Program-made: the position numbers and the translations under genes
The notes under the pieces: model-generated
Told to the model about the DNA's origin: nothing
Database searches by the model: none
The model's input: the letters and a program-made list of their open reading frames with translations, nothing else
In this document: positions 8,716 through 17,077 of the stretch, in pieces
Position numbering within the stretch: the first letter of the stretch is position 1
How the letters are laid out: the number at the start of each line of letters is the position of its first letter
Source: an uncultured Blautia sp.
Lineage (GTDB): Bacteria; Bacillota; Clostridia; Lachnospirales; Lachnospiraceae
Reading direction: 5' to 3'
DNA length: 40,815 nt
NCBI GenBank assembly: GCA_934426285.1
Contig: CAKRYE010000016.1
Coordinates: 1-40,815, forward strand

Positions 8716-9123
8716 GTGAGAAAAAAAGCCTGTATGGCCATGATTTTTTGGCTGGCTGTAATGCTTCTGACCGGATGTGGGCTCATTAAGATAGAGGAGG
8801 GAGAACGCACTCCTTTGGAATATACAATTGTGAAACAGGAGGAAATCCCTGCAGAAGCAGTCCGCTTTATGGAACAGAAAAAAGAGAAGGGCTTTCAGAT
8901 GACCTATCAGGTGGAAGACAGTATGTATCTGATGAAAGGGTATGGCACTCAGGTAACAGGCGGCTACAGTATTCAGGTAGAGGAGGTCTCACAGTCGGAG
9001 AACGGAGTTTTCTGTAAAACCCGGCTTCTGGGACCTGCTGAGGGGAAACAGGGACAGGAGCCCTCCTATCCCTGTATTGTCCTGAAAATAAAAAGTACGG
9101 ATAAACCGGTACAATTCCTGTGA
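8716..9123 (+). CDS. PrcB-like lipoprotein (protease complex subunit PrcB family)
   Basis: 135 residues from GTG at 8716, chosen because GAGG sits 7-8 nt upstream and the reading then starts with a proper lipoprotein signal, VRKKACMAMIFWLAVMLLTGC. Upstream in-frame TTG and ATG codons lack an RBS. The lipobox is LLTGC. The C-terminal half (GTQVTGGYSIQVEEV ... SYPCIVLKIKSTDKPVQF) matches the PrcB C-terminal domain first described in a Treponema protease complex. No partner protease gene is adjacent. It is followed after 60 nt by the SipL-like gene and may share its transcript. Confidence 0.75.
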   Translation: MRKKACMAMIFWLAVMLLTGCGLIKIEEGERTPLEYTIVKQEEIPAEAVRFMEQKKEKGFQMTYQVEDSMYLMKGYGTQVTGGYSIQVEEVSQSENGVFCKTRLLGPAEGKQGQEPSYPCIVLKIKSTDKPVQFL

Positions 9124-9183
9124 GGACAGGAAACAAAAAATAGAGATCTGAGTCTGTATATCATAGAAGGAGAGGATTAGAGA

Positions 9184-10743
9184 ATGATGGAATTGAAGAA
9201 AGAAACTGTGCAGATGCTTCGGGTGAAAAGTAAGGCTGCCAGCCAGGTAACTTTTGACGAGGATTTTAATGTGCCGGATACCAGACCGGATATTGGAAGG
9301 ATGATCCAGAGTAAGGCGGAGATTTCCATGGATGAAGTGCGTCTTAGTGAAGGAAGGGCTTTTCTGAAGGGGAGCCTGAATGTAGATATGCTTTATGTAG
9401 GGGAGAAGGAAGGCAGAATATACAGTCTGGCAGCGAAGCTGCCGGTGGATGAGACTGTGAACCTGGAGGGGATAGAGGGCGGAGATAAGCTTTGCCTGAA
9501 CTGGGAGATTGAGGATCTGAGCATCCATGTGATCCATTCAAGAAAGCTGAATATCAAGGCAATCGTAACCTTTTATGCTGTGGTGGATGAGACAACAGGG
9601 ATTCAGATACCGGTGGCTCTGGAGGAAGAGGATATTTCGGTAAAAAAGAAGCGGGTGGGGCTTATGAGTCTCTGTATACATAAAAAGGATACGCTGCGCA
9701 TTAAGGAGGATATTGAACTTGCAGCGAACCGGCCTAATGTGGAGTCCCTTTTATGGCACACAATAGAACCCAGAAATCTGGATCTGCGGGTGGAGAAGGA
9801 TAAAATACGCGTCAAGGGAGAACTGACAGTATTTATTCTTTATGAAGGGACAGATGAGGAAGCTTTGCCGCAGTGGCAGGAATATACTCTGCCCTTTTCC
9901 AGGGAAATGGAGTGTCAGGGGTGTGGGGAGGAGCTGATTCCTCATATTGAGGTTTCCCTGATCCATCAGGGGATGGAGGTAAAACCGGATGGAGACGGGG
10001 AGGAGAGGATTTTTCAGGTTGATGCTGTGTTGGAGCTGAATATGAAGCTGTACCGTGAGGTGGAGTATGACCTGGTCCAGGATGTATATACTCCTCTGAA
10101 AGAATGCGTGCTTCAGGGAAAACAGGAGATCCTGGAAAGTCTTCTGGTGCGGAATTTGTCCAGATTCCGGATGAATGACAGAATTAAAGTGAAGGAAAGC
10201 CAGGGGAAAGTGCTGCAGCTTTGCCATAGCTGCGGCAGGGTGAAGATTGATAAGACCAGGATTACGGAGGAGGGAATCCAGGTAGAGGGAATTGTGATCC
10301 TAAGGCTTCTTTATATTATTGGTAATGATGAGATGCCCTTTTATTCTATGGAAGCTATGCTGCCCTTTACCCATGTGATTGATGCAAAGGGTGTGGGTCC
10401 GGACTGCAGGTATTTTCTGCATTCGGAGCTGGAGCAGCTTTCTGTGACTATGGCTGACGGAGATGAGATCGAGGTAAAGGCCTCTGTAGGGCTGAATGTG
10501 CTGGTATTCAGGCAGTGGGAGGAAATGATCATTGACCATGTGGAGGAGAAACCTCTGGATATGAAGAAAATCCAGGATATGCCGGGTGTCACTGTTTATA
10601 TGGTTAAGCCGGGAGATACGCTGTGGGATATTGCCAGATCTTTTTATACCACAGTGGAGGAAATATGCACGATGAACAGTCTGCAGGAGGCGGAGATCAG
10701 CCCCGGCCAGTCTCTGCTTCTGGTAAAACAGGTGCAGAGCTAA
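9184..10743 (+). CDS. SPOCS (DUF3794) and LysM protein, SipL-like spore coat morphogenesis protein
   Basis: 519 residues. The N-terminus (ELKKETVQMLRVKSKAASQVTFDEDFNVPDTRPDIGRM) is the DUF3794/SPOCS signature. Two more SPOCS-like beta domains follow, around residues 170-300 and 310-460. The C-terminus is a LysM domain (about 469-517, from VTVYMVKPGDTLWDIARSF). The same architecture is found in Clostridioides difficile SipL, which uses LysM to bind SpoIVA and attach the coat. RBS AAGGAGAGG is 8 nt before the first of two ATGs. SipL identity is inferred from architecture. The protein is expected in the mother cell during sporulation; no sigma-E/K promoter was identified. Confidence 0.85.
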   Translation: MMELKKETVQMLRVKSKAASQVTFDEDFNVPDTRPDIGRMIQSKAEISMDEVRLSEGRAFLKGSLNVDMLYVGEKEGRIYSLAAKLPVDETVNLEGIEGGDKLCLNWEIEDLSIHVIHSRKLNIKAIVTFYAVVDETTGIQIPVALEEEDISVKKKRVGLMSLCIHKKDTLRIKEDIELAANRPNVESLLWHTIEPRNLDLRVEKDKIRVKGELTVFILYEGTDEEALPQWQEYTLPFSREMECQGCGEELIPHIEVSLIHQGMEVKPDGDGEERIFQVDAVLELNMKLYREVEYDLVQDVYTPLKECVLQGKQEILESLLVRNLSRFRMNDRIKVKESQGKVLQLCHSCGRVKIDKTRITEEGIQVEGIVILRLLYIIGNDEMPFYSMEAMLPFTHVIDAKGVGPDCRYFLHSELEQLSVTMADGDEIEVKASVGLNVLVFRQWEEMIIDHVEEKPLDMKKIQDMPGVTVYMVKPGDTLWDIARSFYTTVEEICTMNSLQEAEISPGQSLLLVKQVQS

Positions 10744-10802
10744 AAGGCTGCCACAGGTTCTGTTATTGAAAAAAATCCCACAAAAAAACAGAGTTTCCTG
10801 TA

Positions 10803-10831
10803 TTGAAATCCTGATGAAAATGATTTAAAAT
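10803..10831 (+). promoter_or_regulatory. Sigma-A promoter of the ispE-gntR operon
   Basis: TTGAAA (10803-10808), a 17-bp spacer and TAAAAT (10826-10831). The predicted start, near 10838, lies about 90 nt before ispE and just ahead of the palindrome at 10847-10858. Confidence 0.65.
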
Positions 10832-10846
10832 AAAACTCAAGAATGT

Positions 10847-10858
10847 TTTGTATACAAA
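10847..10858. promoter_or_regulatory. Candidate GntR/FCD operator
   Basis: TTTGTATACAAA is a perfect 12-bp palindrome about 10 bp past the predicted transcription start. Its core TTGTATACAA is the type bound by FCD-class GntR regulators, and such a regulator is the second gene of this operon. The link to that protein is inference. Confidence 0.5.
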
Positions 10859-10929
10859 GTACAAAAGCCTGGTTTCAATACCGGGTATTTGCTGAAGAAT
10901 AAAAAACAAAGGAATAAACGGAGGGTTAT

Positions 10930-11790
10930 ATGCGTTTACGTGCACTGGCGAAGATTAATTTGGGACTGGATATTCTGGGAAAAAGAGAGGATGGATATCA
11001 TGAGGTGCGGATGATCATGCAGACCATTCAGATGTATGATGTGCTGGAGATAAAGAAAAAGAAAGCCCCCGGGATTTCTCTGTCTGTGAATTATCCATAT
11101 ATTCCCTGTGATGAGAGAAATCTGGTGTACAAAGCAGCGAAGCTTCTGATGGATGAATTTCAGGTAAAGGGTGGAGTTACCATCAGACTTGAAAAGTTTA
11201 TTCCTGTATCTGCAGGAATGGCTGGAGGAAGCTCCGATGCGGCAGCAGCACTGGTGGGGATCAATCGCCTGTTTAAACTGGGACTGAGCGAGAGGGAATT
11301 GATGGACCGGGCAGTACAGATTGGGGCAGATGTTCCTTATTGTATTATGAGAGGTACGGCTCTGGCAGAGGGAATCGGTGAGAAACTTACCGGGATTACC
11401 CAGGTACCGGAGTGCTTTGTGCTGATCGGTAAGCCGGGGATCAATGTATCTACCAAGGCAGCCTATGAGAGTCTGGATTTATCCAGGATTCAGAATCATC
11501 CGGATATTGACGGAATGATTCAGGATATTCAGAATGGTGACCTGCAGGGAATGACTGCAAAGATGGGAAATGTGTTTGAACCGGGAATTATTGGTCAGTA
11601 TCCTGTGATCCAGGAGATTAAGGATCTGATGGAGAGCCATGGGGCATTGAAGGCTATGATGAGCGGAAGCGGCCCTACAGTGTTTGGCATTTTTGACAGT
11701 CAGGAGAAAATGGATGCTGCTGCGAAAATCCTGAGAGACAGTAATCTGGCTAAAACAGTATTTGGAACCAGAGTCTTTAACAGGATTTGA
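10930..11790 (+). CDS. ispE: 4-diphosphocytidyl-2-C-methyl-D-erythritol kinase
   Basis: 286 residues, the usual family length. It phosphorylates CDP-methylerythritol with ATP in the cytoplasmic MEP pathway to isoprenoid precursors. The N-terminus AKINLGLDILGKREDGYHEVRMIMQTI is diagnostic. The GHMP kinase ATP loop is PVSAGMAGGSSDAAAAL (92-108), and the C-terminal glycine motif is MMSGSGPTVFGIF. RBS GGAGGGTTAT precedes the ATG. It is followed after 36 nt by a GntR regulator in the same orientation. The 186-nt leader carries a promoter and an operator-like palindrome. Confidence 0.95.
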   Translation: MRLRALAKINLGLDILGKREDGYHEVRMIMQTIQMYDVLEIKKKKAPGISLSVNYPYIPCDERNLVYKAAKLLMDEFQVKGGVTIRLEKFIPVSAGMAGGSSDAAAALVGINRLFKLGLSERELMDRAVQIGADVPYCIMRGTALAEGIGEKLTGITQVPECFVLIGKPGINVSTKAAYESLDLSRIQNHPDIDGMIQDIQNGDLQGMTAKMGNVFEPGIIGQYPVIQEIKDLMESHGALKAMMSGSGPTVFGIFDSQEKMDAAAKILRDSNLAKTVFGTRVFNRI

Positions 11791-11826
11791 TATTGAAATA
11801 TACAGAAGGAGCGGAGGAATATACAG

Positions 11827-12546
11827 ATGACAAGTGAGTTTTCCGTAAATATGAATGAATATCTGCCACTGCGGGATGTGGTTTTTAATACTTTGCGTCA
11901 GGCAATACTGAAGGGGGAATTGAAACCAGGGGAGAGACTGATGGAGATTGCACTGGCAGAAAGACTGGGGGTCAGCAGAACGCCTATCCGTGAGGCAATG
12001 CGTAAGCTGGAACAGGAGGGACTGGTGGTGATGATCCCACGCAGGGGAGCCCAGGTTGCCAATATTACAGAGAAGGATCTGAATGATGTTCTTGAGGTTC
12101 GTATTGCTCTTGAAAATGTTGCCATTGAAAAGGCCTGTGACCGTATGACCGAAGAGGAGATGAGCAAACTGTGGCTTGCAGCCAAGGAGTTTGAGCATAC
12201 CATTGCAGAGGGAAATCTGGTAAAGCTGGCAGAGGCTGATGTGGCCTTTCATGAGATTATTTATCGGGCATCAGATAACAAGCGTCTGATTCAGGTGCTG
12301 AACAACATGCGTGAGCAGATCTACCGTTACAGGGTGGAATATCTGAAAGAGGGAGAAACCAGGGATGTGCTGGTGAAGGAGCATGAGGAGCTGACCAAGG
12401 CTATCCGGGAGCGTAATGTGGAGCGCGCAAAGGAGCTGTCATTTCAGCATATTGAGAATCAGAGAATGGCGATTATGCGATCCATTGAGGCAGAGAATGC
12501 GGAGAAGGAGAAGCGGGAGAGAGAGAAGAGCAGAAATCATAAATAA
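11827..12546 (+). CDS. GntR family transcriptional regulator with FCD domain
   Basis: 239 residues. The winged helix-turn-helix is at the N-terminus (about 12-75), with the GntR signature RQAILKGELKPGERL and the recognition stretch AERLGVSRTPIREAM. An all-helical FCD ligand domain follows (about 90-220) with the metal-binding residues of the class (D-x3-H in EADVAFHEII, then later His residues in EHEEL and SFQHIEN). The ligand is unknown; FCD regulators usually sense small organic acids. It shares a transcript with ispE and could act on the palindrome at 10847-10858. RBS GAGGAATATACAG. A strong terminator follows the stop. Confidence 0.9.
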   Translation: MTSEFSVNMNEYLPLRDVVFNTLRQAILKGELKPGERLMEIALAERLGVSRTPIREAMRKLEQEGLVVMIPRRGAQVANITEKDLNDVLEVRIALENVAIEKACDRMTEEEMSKLWLAAKEFEHTIAEGNLVKLAEADVAFHEIIYRASDNKRLIQVLNNMREQIYRYRVEYLKEGETRDVLVKEHEELTKAIRERNVERAKELSFQHIENQRMAIMRSIEAENAEKEKREREKSRNHK

Positions 12547-12568
12547 AATTTCAAATTTCGGAGATTCT

Positions 12569-12597
12569 AAGAGAGGTGAAAGACCTCTCTTTTTTTG
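12569..12597 (+). terminator. Terminator of the ispE-gntR operon
   Basis: AAGAGAGGT and ACCTCTCTT pair over a GAAAG loop, followed by a run of T ending at 12596. This is a strong intrinsic terminator 23 nt after the gntR stop. Confidence 0.9.
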
Positions 12598-12669
12598 TGG
12601 AAAAAATAGGATGTGGAAAGCCATCCAAAGGAAACGGACAGAGAGGGAAGTGAGCAAAAGGATAAAATC

Positions 12670-14226
12670 ATGAGGAAATCAGGAGGGAAAGCATTGGAGC
12701 AGGAGAAAAAAAGACAGCCGGAGCAGGCACAGGACAACGCACAGGACAGAAAGATCAGCTCCAGTCTGCGGGAAAATGAGAAGTATCTGAGAAAACGGCT
12801 GGAAAACTGCAGTGATATTCTGATCCGTCCCATGCGGCTGGGAGAACAGCGAAAGGTAGACTGCCTGATGGTATACATTGAGGTTGCTGTTTCCAATATG
12901 ATGCTGGATGATTCTGCCATTGGAAAAATGATCAACCATTTCTGGACTGTTTCCCCGGAACAGATTCGGGAGTTTGTTCAGTACAACAGTCTGGGAATCG
13001 CAGATGTAAAGAAGTTATCCGGAATGGAAGAGGCGCTAAGTGCCATACTTACAGGAAATGCAGTTTTCTTTATGGATGGTTATGACAGGGCCATGAAAAT
13101 ATCAAGCAAAGGATATCCGGCTATGGGAGTATCGGAGGCAGATAAAGAAAAGGTACTCAGAGGCTCCAGAGAAGGATTTTCCGACAGTGTGAAAAGTAAT
13201 TCTGCGCTGGTGAGGAAGCGTCTGCGGGACAGTAGGCTGAAGGTGGAAGAATATAATGTGGGTGTCCGGTCTCACACTCTGGTACAGATTCTCTATATGG
13301 AGGATCTGGTCCATGAGGAGCTTCTGGAGGAGGTAAAGGAACGGCTGGGAGAGTTTGAGATTGACGGGATCCTGGACAGCGGCATGCTGGAGCAGCTGAC
13401 AGAGGATGCATGGTATTCGCCTTTTCCCCAGTATCAGACTACAGAACGACCGGACCGGGCTGTGCAGGAGATCCTGAACGGAAAGGTGGTGCTCCTGTGT
13501 GATAATTCTCCGGAAGCGCTGGTACTGCCCGGAAATTTCGGCAGCTTTATGGAAAGCAGCGAGGACTGGTATCACAGATTTGAGATGGCTTCCTTTCTTC
13601 GGATGCTCCGGTATCTGGCAGTGCTGGCTGCTACCCTTCTGCCGGGACTTTATCTGGCAGTGATACGCTTTCATACCCAGATTCTGCCTGGAAATCTGAT
13701 TCTTTCCTTTGCAGAGGCCAGGGAGGGAGTTCCTTTTTCCAGTGTGACAGAGCTGATTTTTCTGGAACTGTCCTTTGAATTGCTGCGGGAAGCGGGGGTG
13801 AGGGTGCCGGGTGCCCTGGGAAATGCCATTGGGATTGTGGGAGGCCTGGTGATCGGTCAGGCGGCTGTGGAGGCAAACCTGGTCAGCCCTATTGTGGTGA
13901 TGATCGTGGCGCTTACTGCACTGGGATCTCTTGCAGTTCCCAATGAAGAGTTTGCGGCAGCATTTCGGCTGTTGAAATATGTGTTCCTTGTTATGGGAGG
14001 CGGCCTGGGAATTTACGGCATTGTTCTGGGAATATATCTTACAGCAGGACACCTGGCAGGTCTGGTCAGCTTCGGAATACCTTATCTGATGCCCTTTGTG
14101 AAAAAAACTTCCGGAAGTAATTCCGGAGAGGGAATCTGGCGGCTGCCTATCCGCAGAAGGATCTTTCGGCCGGGCTATGCCAGAGAAGACCAGAGCCTCC
14201 GGTTGAAAAGAAAGGAGCAGTCATGA
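12670..14226 (+). CDS. Spore germination receptor A subunit (GerA/SpoVAF family)
   Basis: 518 residues from ATG 12670 (AAAAGGA about 8 nt upstream); a GTG at 12613 would add 19 residues but its RBS is too close. The soluble N-terminal domain shows the family motifs SDILIRP, KVDCLMVYIE, ILTGNAVFFMDG and SVKSNSALVRKRLRDSRLKVE. The C-terminal part has about five membrane segments beginning FLRMLRYLAVLAATLLPGLY, with PSVTELIFLE-like and GAIGNAIGIVGG-like blocks. GerA subunits sit in the spore inner membrane and form the germinant-gated channel with B and C subunits. The stop overlaps the next start by four bases (ATGA), showing translational coupling. Forespore sigma-G expression is expected; no promoter was identified. 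Confidence 0.92.
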   Translation: MRKSGGKALEQEKKRQPEQAQDNAQDRKISSSLRENEKYLRKRLENCSDILIRPMRLGEQRKVDCLMVYIEVAVSNMMLDDSAIGKMINHFWTVSPEQIREFVQYNSLGIADVKKLSGMEEALSAILTGNAVFFMDGYDRAMKISSKGYPAMGVSEADKEKVLRGSREGFSDSVKSNSALVRKRLRDSRLKVEEYNVGVRSHTLVQILYMEDLVHEELLEEVKERLGEFEIDGILDSGMLEQLTEDAWYSPFPQYQTTERPDRAVQEILNGKVVLLCDNSPEALVLPGNFGSFMESSEDWYHRFEMASFLRMLRYLAVLAATLLPGLYLAVIRFHTQILPGNLILSFAEAREGVPFSSVTELIFLELSFELLREAGVRVPGALGNAIGIVGGLVIGQAAVEANLVSPIVVMIVALTALGSLAVPNEEFAAAFRLLKYVFLVMGGGLGIYGIVLGIYLTAGHLAGLVSFGIPYLMPFVKKTSGSNSGEGIWRLPIRRRIFRPGYAREDQSLRLKRKEQS

Positions 14227-15896
14227 GATTTGCAGAAAATAACAGGATTTCCCACAGACAGCTTTACAGGCAGATGATCTTGGAGTTTCTGGCGCCCTTT
14301 ATTCTGTGTATGTACGGAGCCGGGAAGCTGAATGGGATCAATGCATTGATTGGCATGGCAATGGCCTTGATCCCTCTGGGTTTTTATGTGATCGTTCTTA
14401 TCCGTATGGCGCCGGTGTTTGAGAATCTGAAGAAAAATGGCGGAGTTTTTGTGGGGCGGCTGACAGGATTATTTTTCATAGTGTTTGTTCTTATGGCAGG
14501 TAGCTATATCCTGGCTGTTCTGGGACAGCTGGTGCCTGTAAGCCTGATCACAGGAATGTCTGAGGAATGGATTACTTTCTGGGCAGTTCTGGTGTGCATG
14601 ACCGGAATCAGGGGAGGAATGCCCGGCAGAGGAAGAATGGCACAGATATCCGGAGGAGTGCTGCTTGGTGGCATGATTTTGATGATGATTCTGTGTATTC
14701 CTCAGGGAAAAGCAGAATATCTGCAGGATATGGCTGCTGCATGGAAGTTTTCGGGTCAGGAGATTTTTGATGGCTTATACGGAACCATATGTGCGTTTTC
14801 TGCTGTAGGGCTTCTTCCCTTTCTCCTGGGAAATGTAGAAAAATATGCAAGTGCCGGGAAAACAGTGCTGGCGGGGATTCTCACATTGGGAGGAATCCTT
14901 ATGGGAATGGCTGTGCTCCTTCCTGCTGTGCTGGGATATGGCAGGGTTGTTCAGGAGAGATATCCGGTGCTGCCGTTGCTGGACGGAGCAGACCTGCCGG
15001 GAAATGTGCTAGCCAGATTTGATGTACTGTGGATGGGCTTTCTGCTGTACAGTCTTCTGTTTGCCCTGGGAAGCCTTTTGCATTATAGCAGGCAGATCGC
15101 GGAAGGGGCAGGACTGGGACGGGGAAAAATGTGGACTGTAGCCACAGCAGTTCTGATCTGGTGTATTGCCCGGACCGGAAAGTGGATTCTGGAGTCTTTT
15201 GGCTGGTATCTTGGCTATATTTTTGTTCCCGGTCTTTTGCTCTGTCAGATATTTCTTTTTCTGAGGTCAAAAAAACGCCACAGAAAAAAGGGGGTGATGA
15301 TTTCCGGAGTACTCATCTGCAGTATAATGCTGAGTGGCTGTGCAGGGGCTGTAGAGCCGGAGAAAAGAATGTATGCCCTGGCTCTGGGGGTGGATGCTTC
15401 AGAGGACGGACTTCTGGTTTCCTATGGAATGCCTGATCTGCCTGAAAGCACAGGGCAGGGAAAAGAGGAGGAAAATGGAAGCACCAGGGTGCTGGAGATC
15501 AGTGGAGAGAATTTTACACAGATAGAGGAAGCTTATGACCGTTCTCAGGAAAAATTCCGGGATCTGGGGCATCTTCAGGTGCTGGTATTGGGGAAGCCGC
15601 TTCTGGAGGATGGAAGGTGGGAGCTGGTGCTGGACTATCTGAAGCAGGAAGCCTTTGTGGGAGAGGATCTGTATGTATTTCAGGCAGAAAATGCTAGCCA
15701 GGTGCTGAACTGGCAGGGGCAGGATAATTCTTCTCTGGGAGAATATGTTACAGGGCTGATCGAAAACCGAATGTCCGGGCGCAAGGTGCATACGGTAACT
15801 CTGCGGCAGGTGTTTTATGAGAAATATAAAAGCCATACCATGCCAAAGCTGCCGGAAATTACAGTGACGGATTCCAGTCTGGAAATTTCTGTATAA
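14223..15896 (+). CDS. Fused GerB-type germination permease and GerC-type lipoprotein N-terminal domain
   Basis: 557 residues in one uninterrupted frame. Residues 1-350 are a ten-segment permease of the GerAB/endospore germination family (ISHRQLYRQMILEFLAPF start, KKNGGVFVGRLTGL, ending VPGLLLCQIFLFLRSKKRHRKKG). Residues 359-373 are a hydrophobic segment ending in a lipobox, SIMLSGC (Cys373). Residues 374-557 match the N-terminal domain of Ger(x)C proteins (EKRMYALALGVDAS, LGHLQVLVLGKPLLEDG). The separate GerC gene and the GerC C-terminal domain are absent. The Lys/Arg-rich linker suits a signal-peptide n-region, so signal peptidase II could cut the chain in two. An internal start at 15294 (GTG) or 15297 (ATG) is possible, but GGGGG is only 1-3 nt away. 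It overlaps the A subunit gene by 4 bases. Confidence 0.85.
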   Translation: MRFAENNRISHRQLYRQMILEFLAPFILCMYGAGKLNGINALIGMAMALIPLGFYVIVLIRMAPVFENLKKNGGVFVGRLTGLFFIVFVLMAGSYILAVLGQLVPVSLITGMSEEWITFWAVLVCMTGIRGGMPGRGRMAQISGGVLLGGMILMMILCIPQGKAEYLQDMAAAWKFSGQEIFDGLYGTICAFSAVGLLPFLLGNVEKYASAGKTVLAGILTLGGILMGMAVLLPAVLGYGRVVQERYPVLPLLDGADLPGNVLARFDVLWMGFLLYSLLFALGSLLHYSRQIAEGAGLGRGKMWTVATAVLIWCIARTGKWILESFGWYLGYIFVPGLLLCQIFLFLRSKKRHRKKGVMISGVLICSIMLSGCAGAVEPEKRMYALALGVDASEDGLLVSYGMPDLPESTGQGKEEENGSTRVLEISGENFTQIEEAYDRSQEKFRDLGHLQVLVLGKPLLEDGRWELVLDYLKQEAFVGEDLYVFQAENASQVLNWQGQDNSSLGEYVTGLIENRMSGRKVHTVTLRQVFYEKYKSHTMPKLPEITVTDSSLEISV

Positions 15897-15940
15897 AGTT
15901 TTTGGAACTGGAAATGCTTTCTGTAAGGAGGATATGGTTT

Positions 15941-16183
15941 ATGGAGAAAAAGAGGCAAAGAAGACTGGTATTGTCTTTGGCAGCAGGGCTTGTGGGGGCT
16001 TTTCTGGTAAATGCAGCACCGGAGAGAACAGAATATACAGAAAATATTTACAGGGAACAGGCACAGATCACTGCCTGGTGGGGATCTTTATACCCGAAAT
16101 TCTGCTTTGCGGAAAAACCTGAGAATACAAAAGAAAAAGTAAAGATTTCCTTCTGGCTTGCACAGGTTCTCGATTGGTGTTAG
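15941..16183 (+). CDS. Small hypothetical membrane or secreted protein at the end of the ger operon
   Basis: 80 residues from ATG 15941, with AAGGAGG 9 nt upstream; another ATG at 15934 in a different frame is only 2 nt from the RBS, so the 15941 frame is preferred. The N-terminus is basic (MEKKRQRR), followed by a hydrophobic segment (LVLSLAAGLVGAFLVNAA) and a short external domain with Trp and Cys (ITAWWGSLYPKFCFAE), ending in an amphipathic SFWLAQVLDWC. I do not recognise the family. It lies 44 nt after the permease-lipoprotein gene and 36 nt before murI, so it is probably the third gene of the germination operon, perhaps replacing a small D-type subunit (inference). Confidence 0.6.
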   Translation: MEKKRQRRLVLSLAAGLVGAFLVNAAPERTEYTENIYREQAQITAWWGSLYPKFCFAEKPENTKEKVKISFWLAQVLDWC

Positions 16184-16219
16184 AATAGGAAAATAACCCA
16201 AAGAGATGGAGATTGAGCA

Positions 16220-17041
16220 ATGAAAACAGACAGAGAGGCACCGGTAGGCGTTTTTGATTCCGGTGTGGGAGGACTGACAGTAGCGCGGGAGATCATGCGT
16301 AACCTTCCTTCAGAGAAAATAGTATATTTTGGTGATACAGCGCGGGTGCCCTATGGGAATAAATCCAGGGAGACGGTCATCCGGTATTCGCACCAGATCT
16401 GCCGCTTTCTTCAGGAACAGCAGGTGAAGGCTATTGTGGTTGCCTGCAATACAGCCAGTGCGTTTGCTCTGGATGCTATCCGGGACGACTTTGACATTCC
16501 GATTATCGGGGTGATCGAAGCCGGTGCCAAGGTGGCTGCTGCCCGCACCAGAAATAAGCGTGTGGGTATTATTGGTACAGTAGGTACTGTGGGCAGCGGC
16601 ATCCATGCAGAATATCTCAGGAAACTGGACCCGGAGATCACGGTATTTGGCAAAGCCTGTCCGCTTTTTGTTCCTCTTGTGGAGGAAGGATGGCTGCATG
16701 ATCCGGTGACTACAGAGGTGGCAGCCAGATACTTAAAGGAACTGCAGGATAAAAAAGTGGATACACTGATTCTGGGATGTACCCATTATCCCCTGCTTCG
16801 TTCCACCATTCGGGAAATTATGGGAGAGGATGTGTGCCTGGTGAATCCGGCGTATGAGACAGCTCTGGAGCTGGGCAGACTGTTGACAGAAAAGGGACTT
16901 TCCAGTACAGGGGCACAGCAGAAGGAGTTCCCCTATCGCTTTTTTGTCAGTGATCTGGCAGATGAGTTTAAGGAATTTGCCAATTCGATTCTTCCTTATG
17001 ATGTGGAAATGACCAAGAAAATTGATATTGAGAAATATTAA
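16220..17041 (+). CDS. murI: Glutamate racemase
   Basis: 273 residues. It interconverts L- and D-glutamate in the cytoplasm to supply D-Glu for peptidoglycan. GVFDSGVGGLTVAREI holds the catalytic Asp13 and Ser14; the two catalytic cysteines are Cys76 in VVACNTASA and Cys187 in LGCTHYPLL, the latter followed by His189. Length and motifs are canonical. RBS GGAGATTGAGCA precedes the ATG. It is followed by the DUF1934 gene 36 nt downstream. Confidence 0.96.
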   Translation: MKTDREAPVGVFDSGVGGLTVAREIMRNLPSEKIVYFGDTARVPYGNKSRETVIRYSHQICRFLQEQQVKAIVVACNTASAFALDAIRDDFDIPIIGVIEAGAKVAAARTRNKRVGIIGTVGTVGSGIHAEYLRKLDPEITVFGKACPLFVPLVEEGWLHDPVTTEVAARYLKELQDKKVDTLILGCTHYPLLRSTIREIMGEDVCLVNPAYETALELGRLLTEKGLSSTGAQQKEFPYRFFVSDLADEFKEFANSILPYDVEMTKKIDIEKY

Positions 17042-17077
17042 GGCGCTGTAAGGGCAGCCTGTCAGGAGCAGAGAAAG

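Noticed and set aside
15934..16122. Alternative 62-codon frame overlapping the small ger-operon protein
   Set aside because: Its ATG is 2 nt from the RBS, while the other frame has ideal spacing and a clear membrane segment.
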